From Pisaster brevispinus (Eukaryota; Echinodermata; Asteroidea; Forcipulatida; Asteriidae): a DNA stretch of 64,000 bases. Shown one piece after another: positions 55,390 to 64,000 of the stretch (the stretch's first letter is position 1; each line of letters begins with the position of its first letter). The notes under the pieces were generated by a model. That model was not told the origin of the DNA and made no database searches. It was given only the letters and a program-made list of their open reading frames with translations. The position numbers and the translations under genes were made by a program. Location of the stretch: positions 6,705,630-6,769,629 of the forward strand of contig JAMKCF010000007.1 in assembly GCA_023634235.1 (NCBI GenBank), written 5' to 3'.

Positions 55390-56661
55390 ATGAAGCGGGT
55401 AATCACTAAATCAGCATTACAATGTCACCAAATACTAAAGCAGCCAGGTATGTTATTGTGTGTACACATGCATGGACATGATAGACAAGGAACAAGTCCA
55501 TCCGGTACCGTGCCAAGAAGCTGGTTACCCAGGCCAATACTTAGTCTGAAGATAAACACCGTGTTAGCAGTTGCATCATTCCACACTACGTCTTTGCAGT
55601 CAGCGTATCAACTGAAGAATAATCTGAAAGACTGTTACCACCTGCTGAACGTTGACCCGGAGAACAGCGACTTTTCCGATATTAAGGAGGCCTTCTTGAA
55701 GCTAGCTAAGGAATATCATCCTGATAGTAGATCCAAGACGGCAGATGTGCAGAAGTTCAACCAAGTCAAAGACGCCTATGAAGCGATCCGCGCTGATCTT
55801 GAGGCGAGATACTCAATGGAAGAGAACAGGGAGCATTTGGAGTTTGACATTAACCACACAGCCCCACAGCATCGGCAGTATTTAGAGTTTGAAGGCATCG
55901 GATCAGGCACCCCATCCCAGCGTCAAAACCATTACCAAAAGTTCCGCGTGGAAAGAGCAATGAACTCCGTCTCCGAACGTCGAATCGAGAAAATTATGTT
56001 CGACCGAGAAACCTCTGCCCTGGTCAATTTAGACAAGAAGGCAGCCAAACAGGTTAAGACATCTAACGTTATCGAGAGACTTGTTGAAGACCTTATCAAG
56101 GATGCAATCAACAAAGGAGAGTTTGACAATCTCAAATACACGGGGAAGCCACTCCCAGACAAGACCATCTCCTGCCCTTACTGGGACGTCAGCGACTATA
56201 ACTTAAACCAAGTCCTGGTCAATAACGGCTACGCCCCAGAGTGGATCCAAGCAGAGCGCGAAATCAGAGGGAAGCTACAGGATCTGAAATCGGACCTTCT
56301 GAAGGCCAGACTCAAGCTAGGACCTGAACCCCTGAACGACTTCAACAGGAGTAAGTGGCAGCATCTTCAGGAGAGCTTTGCAGATGACATTCAGAAGCTG
56401 AATAAGAAGGTCGAGAGGCGAAATCTGATTGTTCCGTTGATGCGTCTACAGATGGTGAACTTCCGTCCCCAGAGAGAAATTGACAAAGTTCTGAAGGAGT
56501 ATGAAAAAAACTACGTGGATAGGACTCAAAATAACGGCCCAATAATTAGTGAGCCATCTGTACAACAAGGAGGGGGTCTTAAAACAAGTTTTCTCAGTAA
56601 AATTGGGGATAAGATTTTTCAGAAAATGTTCTTCTCTGATAAAGAGAGGATGGAACATTGA
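55390..56661 (+). CDS. DNAJC28: DnaJ homologue subfamily C member 28
   Basis: The single-exon gene has 423 residues and a TGA stop. The N-terminus is basic and Ser-rich without acids for about 30 residues (MKRVITKSALQ), compatible with mitochondrial import. Residues 81-140 are a J domain: DCYHLLNVDPEN, HPD at 110-112, and VKDAYEAI. Residues about 225-290 are the DnaJ-C28 conserved domain (DUF1992), with NKGEFDNLKYTGKPL and NLNQVLVNNGYAPEWI. J proteins stimulate Hsp70 ATPase; the exact client of DNAJC28 is not established to my knowledge. I chose ATG 55390 as the first methionine; upstream in-frame sequence (from 55360) has none. Vertebrate DNAJC28 is also encoded by one coding exon. It shares its promoter region with MPHOSPH8. 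An AATAAA at 57395 may end the transcript. Confidence 0.93.
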   Translation: MKRVITKSALQCHQILKQPGMLLCVHMHGHDRQGTSPSGTVPRSWLPRPILSLKINTVLAVASFHTTSLQSAYQLKNNLKDCYHLLNVDPENSDFSDIKEAFLKLAKEYHPDSRSKTADVQKFNQVKDAYEAIRADLEARYSMEENREHLEFDINHTAPQHRQYLEFEGIGSGTPSQRQNHYQKFRVERAMNSVSERRIEKIMFDRETSALVNLDKKAAKQVKTSNVIERLVEDLIKDAINKGEFDNLKYTGKPLPDKTISCPYWDVSDYNLNQVLVNNGYAPEWIQAEREIRGKLQDLKSDLLKARLKLGPEPLNDFNRSKWQHLQESFADDIQKLNKKVERRNLIVPLMRLQMVNFRPQREIDKVLKEYEKNYVDRTQNNGPIISEPSVQQGGGLKTSFLSKIGDKIFQKMFFSDKERMEH

Positions 56662-56888
56662 TATTAATATAATTTTTGAACAAGTTGGTTAGTTTATGAT
56701 GCGCTTAACCCTTACCCTCCCAAATCCTTCAAACAATTTTCTTCTAGGCAAAAATATGCAGCTAACCAGTTGCAAATAGTACTACATGTATTCTGACTAC
56801 ATGGTATTTTGTTTGAAACTTTGTGGGTTTTTTTTTTTGGCTTTATAAGCAGCTCTATTAAACCTAAAATCTGGGCTCTGCAGAGTCC

Positions 56889-57100
56889 ATTGACTAATTT
56901 CATAGCGCTTCAGAAACATGCTTAACAAAATTTCTTAGAGCAATTTGGCAGGAAAATGTTCAAAAAATTGTTCAAAAAATTGTTCATTTTAATGTGAAGT
57001 GTTTTTTGGGCTGTATGGTAACCTTTTTCTGGTAGCCCCAAAATGGTTTTGTGCTTGGCTTCTTTTTGTGCTGCAGCAGCTCTAAGAAATTGGGAGCAGG
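56889..57100. mobile_element. MITE family 1, diverged
   Basis: ATTGACTAATTTCATAGCGC on the left and GCTCTAAGAAATTGGGAGCA on the right are decayed versions of the family ends. Confidence 0.5.
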
Positions 57101-57394
57101 CAGTCCCCAAGAAGAAAAGACATTCAAGTGTTTTTAATTATCACAAATGTTTTTTTCAATTATCACAGAAGTTTTACTTTTTGCATGATGTGCAGTGTGG
57201 TTGCCTTCTAATTGTAAGTTGCTCTGCAAATGTTTTCTTATGTGACATCTAGGCTGTTATATAAAAAAAAATTAAAAAGTTTATTTGAGCATCACCCATG
57301 AGTACCACAACTGCAGTCTGCATGCCAGGAAATGGGGTTCTGCAGGTGCTCACTCTTGAAGAGGAATCATAGTGAAAATATCCTTCTAAATAGT

Positions 57395-57400
57395 AATAAA
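57395..57400 (+). terminator. Candidate polyadenylation signal of DNAJC28
   Basis: AATAAA lies 734 bp after the DNAJC28 stop in very AT-rich DNA. The choice is uncertain. Confidence 0.3.
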
Positions 57401-57573
57401 ATTATAAATTATTTTTTATTGTATTATTAAATGCCTATATTATGATCATTTTAACCAGTGTGTGATTTTACATTAAAACATTTAATGATGATTCTGATTA
57501 CGTTTGATTCATTATATGACTCTCTGTTTCTTGATTGTTGTTTGTTTCAGTGGTGAGAGTCCTTGCTGACAAA

Positions 57574-57757
57574 CAGGGCCCAATTTCATAGAGCCGCTTA
57601 AGTATAAAAAGTAGCTCAAAATTATGCTTATACTGGCCAGAATATGTTTACCAGCCAAACTAGCTTATCACATGTACAATTTGTTACTGGTATCCTGCTC
57701 ATTTTTGCTTAGCAAACTATTGTAGAAAGCAATATTTTCTGCTGGAGCATGGGCTCT
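57574..57757. mobile_element. MITE family 1
   Basis: It starts CAGGGCCCAATTTCATAGAG. The right end has decayed to GGAGCATGGGCTCTG. The interior CTTAAG/GCTTAGC motifs agree with the family. Confidence 0.6.
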
Positions 57758-58501
57758 GTTCTCAAACTAGGATTCAAATTTTAGGAAGTATGTTACAGAC
57801 CTGGAATTACATAGAGGTCAACGAGGCAAAGGAGGCCATGACATTTGTTGCCCTGTTTATGGCCTTGGTGCCCTTTCAAAAGTTTCCCACATACTTTTAA
57901 AGATATTCCCATGGAAATGCCTTTGCAAAAATGTAATTATTTCATTTTTGCGAGAGGGTAAGACCATTTACATTTAATGGCCTTGCCCTCTCCCAGATAA
58001 AATTCTAGGTCTGATGTTCAAAAGATGGCATTTCAACCTTTTGGTAACCCCACAAGATAAAAATGTGTAATGAATCGAGGAGCTTTTGGAAAAGGTGTCC
58101 TCAGCACTAGAGAAGTAGATCAAAGAGACCGATTTCTTCAAATCTGCAGAAAAATCATATGGCTATTTTTTCACAAAACAGGCATTGTAAAGGAGGTCTT
58201 AATTCAGATAAAAGTCTCAAAAGTCTCCCCTGTTGGTTGTTCTTTTGTTTAAATGTTTATTTAGGATAACTTGGATATTTGCAAAGACTGTTTTCCAGGA
58301 TTATTAGGGTTTTGTTTATATTGGCAGGAATTTGGGACATAATTATTTACTTCAGTTTTTCAGACAAATTTCCAAATCATCTGATCAGATATATTTATGT
58401 AGTATGATCATACATACAAAATGTTTATGATATTACTGTTACATAAACGAGCCATTATGCACAATATTGTGTATAATTTATCATAATCGTGAAGTGATGC
58501 T

Positions 58502-58580
58502 AGCCCCGCCCCTTTCCTGACTCTTTAATTTTTACGTTTTTCGTTTACGGTGTTCCTACATACCGCCCTCTAGTGGTCGG
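58502..58580 (+). promoter_or_regulatory. NUDC proximal promoter: GC box and CTCF-like site
   Basis: GCCCCGCCCCTTTCC at 58503-58517 is a GC-box (Sp/KLF type). CCGCCCTCTAGTGGTC at 58563-58578, inverted GACCACTAGAGGGCGG, fits the core of the animal CTCF motif and ends about 30 bp before the NUDC ATG. Binding is inference. Confidence 0.45.
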
Positions 58581-58607
58581 AATGTAATTATTTCTCATCA
58601 GAAAAAC

Positions 58608-58685
58608 ATGGCGGACTCCAGAGATGAACAATTTGACGGCATGTTGATGGCGATGGCCCAGCAGCATGAGGGAGGAGTACAGCAG
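58608..58685 (+). CDS. NUDC: NUDC exon 1
   Basis: It has 26 codons, [13 protein letters not shown] and onward, with donor CAGCAG|GTCAGT, phase 0. It matches human [18 protein letters not shown]. Confidence 0.95.
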
Positions 58686-61600
58686 GTCAGTGTTTCATTG
58701 TGGTAAAATAATGACAAGGTGCTATTAACAAAAGATACACCTATCCATCTCGTTGGAAGCTTCAGATATACACCGTAACAGTTCACACTTTCTGACATGT
58801 TCGAAGCCCGAGCTGAGACTGAGGAGAGTGTGAGGACGAGTCGATGATCGGACCATAGATAGAGAGAAAAGGTCCCTTTCTTTATATATGGTCAGACCCT
58901 TCCTCCTTGGTCAGACCATAGTCAGACTGACCAGATAATTAGTGACTGAGTGATAGAACAACAACTTAAGTTAAGGACATGATCCGCCCATCATGGATCG
59001 ATTGTCCCATCGGATCGATTGTCAAGTTTTGATTCTCTGTCTGTCTAACTGAAAAATTCAATTCAGTTCAGTCACAGCCTCTCCTGTCACCAGGTCACTC
59101 TGTCATGTCTGTCACTGTCAGCATCGGCAGTACTTAAATTTCCCACTTGCCATGCTTGCATTGTCAATGACTGGCATGACGAAGGGTTAGGTGCCAACTA
59201 AGCGATGATCCCATACATGACATTGACAAGTTCTTCTTTTTTTTCTTCTTCAGATGATCAACACATTTTTCTCATTTTTGAGAAGGAAGACCGACTTTTA
59301 CCACGGTGCACAGAAGGGACAAGCAGAAAAGGTAATTCAGGAGCAATGTGGATTTTACAAGGATCAATAAATGCATCTCATTTCAACTTCTTCTTTTCTA
59401 AAGGCTGTTTAGTCAAATTTTTTAAAAGATATGAAAAAAAGTAATTGCAGAACATCCTCCTTTTTTCCCCCTTTGCTGGCCTATTCACTCGCGCAGATAA
59501 ACCAATCAAGTTGGACATTAATTAAACACAATAGCTGTAGCTGTGCCTTCAAGAGTTGTAGGGGAATTCTGCGATGGAACTTATGGCATGACAAAGTGAT
59601 TTATAAAACAGTGGGTTTTTTGTGCTTTCAAATGCTAATCCCTGAGTGTGACAATTTCACTGACTGATTCAGACAAAAATATTTCTCTTAGGGATTGGTA
59701 AGGGTATGAACTTTGTAAAAATTATAATCAGTAATTGTTTTTTTTTGTCTTCCATGTCTACCAATTCTGTACAATGTTTTCAATGGAATGTAATTGATAT
59801 TACTACCACCAGCATTCTCCCTTAACAGTGGTCATCAGTTGGCCAAATGCCAGTTGAAACATCTGAGGACCAGTCAAAATTCACTCCATTCGCTAGTTCA
59901 ATTAAGGACAAGTGCAAAAGCTGACGGACCCGTGGAATGGAAAGCTAACTGGTCCTGCTGGCTAGTCACTGTAAAAGTTATGGGCAAACTCTGATTACAA
60001 ATTTTGTGTCATGTTTGTTTCCCTCCAGCTTGTCATCGAGGCATTCAAGAAACACAACAAGCTAGCCGTGGAGGAGAAACGCAAGAGAGACGAGGAGACA
60101 CAGGCAGCCAAGAAGGCCAAAGAGGAACGAGAGGCAAAGAAGAGAGCTGAGGAAGAGGCCAAGAGGAAAGTTCAGGAAGAGGAGCCCAAGATAAGAGAGA
60201 TCACAGATGAGGAAGCGACGAGACTCCAGGCACAGATGGAGAAGGTAGAGCTGCAATGCAACGAACCTCTCAAAAGCATTAGTTAGCCAAGATGCAAAGA
60301 TCGGTCAAGTTTTACTTGGACCTATGGATCCAATTTACCAGATGTCATCATCCAGTGCTGCTAACTCGCCCTGACTCTGCAGAAAGCTACCACCGAGTGA
60401 AAATAAACCAATCTTTCCATGTTCTGATGAACAACAAGTTTGAAAGTCTCCCTGATTATGGAAATTTTCCCCCTGTTATGTTGAATGTAAACAATAACAT
60501 AACTGATTGTTGTACAAAATTTCCCTGATCATTAGAGACACACACTCTCGTGAAAAGTGCGACCTGTTTCATTCTTAACCTATTTCTTGTAAAGATTTTA
60601 TAGCAGTACCAGTACCCTTCAATCAATTATCGCAACAGCTGCAGGTCTCCCGAAAGAGGCTATCCCCACTGGGCGTGCTGGGCGGGCGTACAGTAAGGGT
60701 GCTGAGGGCAAAGGGACAGGTTAAATACTTCCTTGGTTTTCTTATGAAAACCCGAAAGCCTTGAGGTTTTCCCATAGACTGAAATAGGTCGCTTTTTTTT
60801 TTACGAGAGTGTGTCCGATGCAGATGTTGCCAGCTCTGCATCATCACACTAGTCTTTGTTGTGCCGTTTTGGGAGTCAATGTCCCTGTGTGTTAAACAGT
60901 GTAGTGTGCATTTTTGGTGATGTGGCGTTGGTGCAAAGGGGCCAAAGGTCACCAGTTGTTTCACTGGTTCAAAATATCACTGTGAAAATTATTTAAAAAA
61001 AAATTTATTTTGAGTTTGACCCAGTAATCAGTATAAAGTTAATGGCAATTCCTCTGTATAAACAAACCCAGTCAACTATTCTGTTTTACAGGAGAACGTA
61101 GAGGGTGTAGGAGAACCAAATGGAACAGCCATGGACAGCGGTGCCACCGCTGCAGGTGGAGATAAGTCTGCAAAGAAGGTGAAGTGCATCTCCTGCTCAT
61201 CCTCCCTTCTCTCTCCAATAATTTGTTCAATCTTTCAAACAGACATGTTATTTCTCAGGTTTTTCCCCAATTTCAGGATTTTCTCAAAATCTAATTGAGC
61301 CTCCAAACTTTTTATGAAAGAAGTAAAACAGTCACCAAAGGGAGAGAGAAATAGTCCACATTGTGTCCAAACTGTGGTGCTGTGTTTCTGGTGATGCACA
61401 GAGTCCGTAAACCTCCTGAATTGTAACATCTGGGAGAGTCTGGGTCTAGAATGACGGGGAATCCAGGCTCGTAAGCCATTTTCAGGAATGTTCACATTTG
61501 TCAAATCTCATCCCTGTTCAAAGCATTGGCATCTTACATAAGGGCAGGGTATAAATTTGGTGAATTTGGTAAGACCAGTATCCTCACTTGGTGTATCCCA

Positions 61601-64000
61601 ACATATGCATAGAATAACAAACCTGTGAAAATTTTGCCTCAATTGGTCATGGAAGTTGCAAGAAAATAATGAAAGAACAAAAAAACACACCTTTGTTGTA
61701 TAGAATTGTGTGCTTTCAGATGCCTGAGAAAGGCTTCATGCCTGAAGCCTTTCTCAGATTCAAAGTTTTGGGTAAAAAATTACCTCTTCCTCTAAAACTA
61801 CATTATTTCAAAGGGGGTTTGTTCCTAACAATGTTTTGTAGTATCAACAGCTCTCCAATGCTCTTAACCAAGTCAGTTTTTATGGTCATTAACTTGTGGA
61901 GTAATTACCAAAAGTACACCCTGCCTCGAATGACATCTTTGATGTCACTGTAATCTCCCCCCCCCCCCAGGATGACGATGAAGAAGAAGATGAAGCAGAT
62001 AAGAATAAGATTAAACCCAACGACGGCAACGGAGGAGATTATCCCAACTACAGATTCACCCAGACACTCGGAGAGCTCGAGGCAAGTGCTGTCAATTGTC
62101 AATTGTCAAATTATCAGTTTCAATGTTAACCCTCCTACTTTTCATAGCATGTGCCGGTGAGTTCACCGACCGTTCAAAACTGTTCAACTGAAAGGGTTGT
62201 GTGTGTACTGTGTAGATGCATTCACCACATGGTATCATATTGCAGGCTGGCATAGTGCACCTATCAGTCAAAAGCACAGTGAGTGTTAATAAATGGTCAG
62301 ACAGTAAGAGGGTTGACAGTGTACTGGGTTGATTCATTTGCCACCACAAGGTATTATATTGCAGGCTAGCACAGTTTATCTGTCATTCAAAACCACAGTA
62401 AATTATATTGAATGGGTCAGAAAGTAAGAGGGTTGACTGTGAACTGTTGTAGATACAATCACTTATGATATCAAAATGCAGGCTGGCGTAGTTGATCTAT
62501 CATTCAAAACCACAGTGGATGGTATTGAATGGTCAGGACAGTAGGAGGGTTGACTGTATTGTGTAGATGCAGTCACTTCCAGACCACAGCAAAAGCACAG
62601 GGCACCAGGGCACCAGGGCACCAGGGCAATTGCTGTGGGTGCTGTGGGTTAATTCCAGGCCAGCACTTCATGATACCAAATTTTAGGCTTGCATTTTTTA
62701 ACTATTATTCAAAACCACATGTGTTGATCAGCCAGTTGGATGGTAGGATGGTTTAATTTACTCTGAATTTAATATTAGTCTTAATTTTGTCGTGTCTGTT
62801 GAAATCTATAACTCCGAGGGTGACTGATAATTAAGTTTCCCTTTGCCTTTTCTTGTTTGTTCAATGTCCAGATTCACATTCCATTCGACGTTACGTTCCC
62901 GCTCAAGGGCAAAGACATGACTGTCGTGATTGACAGGAAGCGGTTGAAGGTCGGGATCAAAGGTCGCACCCCGGTCATCGACGGTGAGACCTTCGGGGAG
63001 ATCAAAGTCGAGGAGAGTAGTTGGGTCATCGAGGACAAGAAGAGAGTCGTTCTCTTCGTCGAAAAGGTACATAACCCTGTCTGCACAAATACAAGAGCAT
63101 TTAAATAAGTGTTTCCTTAAGAACATTTCCCGTCAAACACTTCATGAATATTCATAAGTTTACAGAATGTATGGTTCTTTTCTGTTCAGATCAACAAAAT
63201 GGAGTGGTGGAGTCGAGTGGTTCTGACCGATCCTGAAATCAACACAAAGAAAGTCAACCCAGAAAACTCAAAGGTACATTTATAATATGCCGTCTCAGCA
63301 TGAGGAATGTCACTACTATATTTAAGAGTTAGAGTTGTAGAGTTAATCAGCATTTTGTTTTTTTTAAGGTTAAAATAATAATAATAACTAGTTCTTATAA
63401 GTGCCTTTTACAGTAATGTCTCAATGCACTTTACATTAGTACCCTGGTCATTGGGCCAATAACATTCCTGTAATCTTTCTCAGCTCCCTGGGGAGTATAC
63501 AGCCCGGGCTGCCGTGGCGCTCCGAAGGCTTTTTCAAACACAATATCAACCTCTGCCCTCGCAGGTACCCATTTATACCCCCGGGTGAAGAGAAGCAATT
63601 ATAGTAAAGTATCTTGCTCAAGGACACAAGTGTCATGACCAGGATTCGAACCCACACCACGATGACTTAACCACCAAACTTGAGTTCAATGCTCTAAACC
63701 GCTCGGCCCATGACAACCTAACAGCTAAACGTACCAACTCAAATCGAAGTGCCTGGTCTGTAGAAGGGTTTAAATGGGGAAAATATATACTTGCTTTGTA
63801 TTGTGTGATATTTATTTGTTTGCGATTATTTACAGCTGTCGGACTTGGACGGAGAGACGAGAGGTATGGTGGAGAAGATGATGTTCGACCAACGACAGAA
63901 ACAGATGGGATTACCCACTTCAGACGAGCAGAAAAAGCAAGAAATGTTACAAAAGTAAGTTTCCGTTATCACTAAAATAGTAATAATAATAATAGAAAAA
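58608..64000 (+). CDS. NUDC: Nuclear distribution protein NudC (3' end beyond window)
   Basis: Eight exons join in frame to 322 codons and two bases. Residues 7-50 are the conserved N-terminal segment ([20 protein letters not shown], then [14 protein letters not shown]). Residues 53-124 are a highly charged predicted coiled coil. Residues 125-175 are an acidic linker ([10 protein letters not shown]). Residues about 180-270 are the CS (p23-like) domain, from [16 protein letters not shown] through [13 protein letters not shown] to [11 protein letters not shown]. Residues 284-322 match the conserved tail ([15 protein letters not shown]). Human NUDC is 331 residues, so only about 17 residues should lie in the missing last exon. 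NudC is a cytoplasmic Hsp90 co-chaperone that stabilises LIS1 and supports dynein function. The start ATG is in context AAAAACATGG. Intron 5 uses a GC donor. Confidence 0.96.
58686..59253. other. NUDC intron 1
   Basis: I see no repeat or gene. CTGTCACCAGGTCACTCTGT-type short direct repeats lie around 59085-59125, and a pyrimidine tract precedes the acceptor. Confidence 0.5.
59254..59331 (+). CDS. NUDC: NUDC exon 2
   Basis: The acceptor is CTTCTTCAG|ATGATC and the donor GAAAAG|GTAATT, both phase 0. [20 protein letters not shown] corresponds to [20 protein letters not shown] of human NUDC. Confidence 0.96.
59332..60028. other. NUDC intron 2, with repeat family E
   Basis: Positions 59815-59995 hold an uninterrupted family E copy (GAGGACCAGTCAAAATTCAC, TAACTGGTCCTGCTGGCTAG, GGGCAAACTCTG), which dates the MITE insertions at 34374-34768. 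The rest is unassigned. Confidence 0.55.
60029..60244 (+). CDS. NUDC: NUDC exon 3 (coiled coil)
   Basis: The acceptor is CCCTCCAG|CTTGTC and the donor GAGAAG|GTAGAG, both phase 0, giving 72 codons. It is almost entirely Lys, Glu, Ala and Arg with heptad-like spacing ([20 protein letters not shown]). It ends [14 protein letters not shown]. Confidence 0.95.
60245..61091. other. NUDC intron 3
   Basis: A decayed family G MITE at 60353-60530 lies in the opposite orientation to the others (CTGACTCTGCAGAAAGCT, CTCCCTGATTATGGAAAT). Nothing else is recognised. Confidence 0.5.
61092..61178 (+). CDS. NUDC: NUDC exon 4 (linker)
   Basis: The acceptor is CTGTTTTACAG|GAGAAC and the donor AAGAAG|GTGAAG, phase 0, giving 29 codons of Gly/Ala/acidic linker ([20 protein letters not shown]). 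It is poorly conserved but in frame. Confidence 0.85.
61179..61970. other. NUDC intron 4, with family K hairpin repeat
   Basis: Positions 61620-61930 match 18030-18380 in layout. They carry a hairpin GAGAAAGGCTTCATGCCTGA with AGCCTTTCTC at 61727-61756. A pure C run of about 12 precedes the acceptor. Confidence 0.5.
61971..62081 (+). CDS. NUDC: NUDC exon 5 (start of CS domain)
   Basis: The acceptor is CCCCCAG|GATGAC and the donor CTCGAG|GCAAGT, a GC donor, phase 0, giving 37 codons. [13 protein letters not shown] is followed by [11 protein letters not shown]. Only the GC donor joins to exon 6 in frame and restores the conserved ELEIHIPF strand. Confidence 0.93.
62082..62871. other. NUDC intron 5 with ~115-bp tandem repeat
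   Basis: From about 62190 to 62560 there are three to four diverged units containing ATTGCAGGCTGGCA/ATTGCAGGCTAGCA, TATCATTCAAAACCACAGT and AGTAAGAGGGTTGACTGT. A family I repeat fragment with (CACCAGGG)n lies at 62575-62670. Confidence 0.65.
62872..63066 (+). CDS. NUDC: NUDC exon 6 (CS domain core)
   Basis: The acceptor is ATGTCCAG|ATTCAC and the donor GAAAAG|GTACAT, phase 0, giving 65 codons. [20 protein letters not shown] and [18 protein letters not shown] match the human CS domain (LKGKDMVVDIQRRHLRVGLK, VKVEESSWLIEDGKVV). Confidence 0.97.
63190..63273 (+). CDS. NUDC: NUDC exon 7
   Basis: The acceptor is TCTGTTCAG|ATCAAC and the donor TCAAAG|GTACAT, phase 0, giving 28 codons. [20 protein letters not shown] is nearly identical to vertebrate NUDC. 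Confidence 0.97.
63371..63715 (-). mobile_element. SINE family A, uninterrupted long copy
   Basis: An AATAATAATAACTAGTTCTT end at 63376 is followed by GCACTTTACATTAGTACCCT, CTGGGGAGTATACAGCCCGG, CTTGCTCAAGGACACAAGTG, then the tRNA-like head on the minus strand (GGGCCGAGCGGTTTAGAGCA, GGTTCGAATCCTGGTCATGA). It is the reference copy for the interrupted one at 18890-19680. Confidence 0.75.
63836..63954 (+). CDS. NUDC: NUDC exon 8
   Basis: The acceptor is TATTTACAG|CTGTCG (phase 0) and the donor CAAAA|GTAAGT (phase 2). [20 protein letters not shown] and [16 protein letters not shown] match the human tail. The frame expects a short last exon beyond 64000. Confidence 0.96.

Larger units (their letters stand above)
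56662..58607. other. Intergenic region DNAJC28-NUDC
   Basis: It contains the DNAJC28 3' flank, two family 1 MITEs (56889-57100 and 57574-57757), a family I repeat (57790-58012) and the NUDC promoter side. No further gene is seen. Confidence 0.6.

Overview
This is a stretch of animal nuclear genome. The genes have many short exons and long introns with standard splice signals. There are no prokaryotic operons and almost no large open frames outside exons. The inter-exon DNA is packed with short inverted-repeat transposons, tRNA-derived SINEs, foldback elements and minisatellites. The repeat vocabulary (elements ending in CTGGGCCCAATTTCAT, TACATGTA-rich DNA) and the protein similarities suggest an invertebrate deuterostome, most likely an echinoderm and possibly a sea star. 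That assignment rests on memory of similar repeats, not on a search.

Three protein-coding genes can be read. (1) Minus strand, 55083 down to 9921: a complete MPHOSPH8 (MPP8) homologue with an H3K9me-reader chromodomain, a long low-complexity middle, ankyrin repeats and the conserved C-terminal domain. It spans 45 kb. I reconstructed 13 exons that join in frame (3915 nt, 1304 codons plus stop), plus one further possible in-frame exon at 23386-23499. In vertebrates MPP8 is the chromatin-reader subunit of the HUSH silencing complex. (2) Plus strand, 55390-56661: an intronless DNAJC28, with a J domain carrying HPD followed by the DnaJ-C28 conserved domain. It sits head to head with MPHOSPH8, 306 bp from ATG to ATG. 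(3) Plus strand, 58608 to the window edge: NUDC. Eight exons join in frame (322 codons plus two bases) and only the last short exon lies beyond the window.

Layout: 1-9920 has no recognisable gene and holds the unmapped 3' flank of MPHOSPH8 plus many MITEs. 9921-55083 is MPHOSPH8, whose introns (up to 14.5 kb) carry nested MITEs and SINEs, two long hairpin-forming inverted repeats and several minisatellites. 55084-55389 is a shared promoter region. 56662-58607 is a short intergenic gap. 58608-64000 is NUDC.

The three genes are not an obvious functional unit: a heterochromatin reader, a predicted mitochondrial J protein and a dynein/Hsp90 co-chaperone. The main points of interest are the 1.3-kb middle exon of MPHOSPH8 with a 15-residue repeat array, two GC-AG introns with the same GAG|GCAAGT donor in neighbouring genes, a tandem array of splice-acceptor look-alikes just upstream of an MPHOSPH8 exon, a perfect 54-bp inverted repeat, and several dated nestings of transposons.
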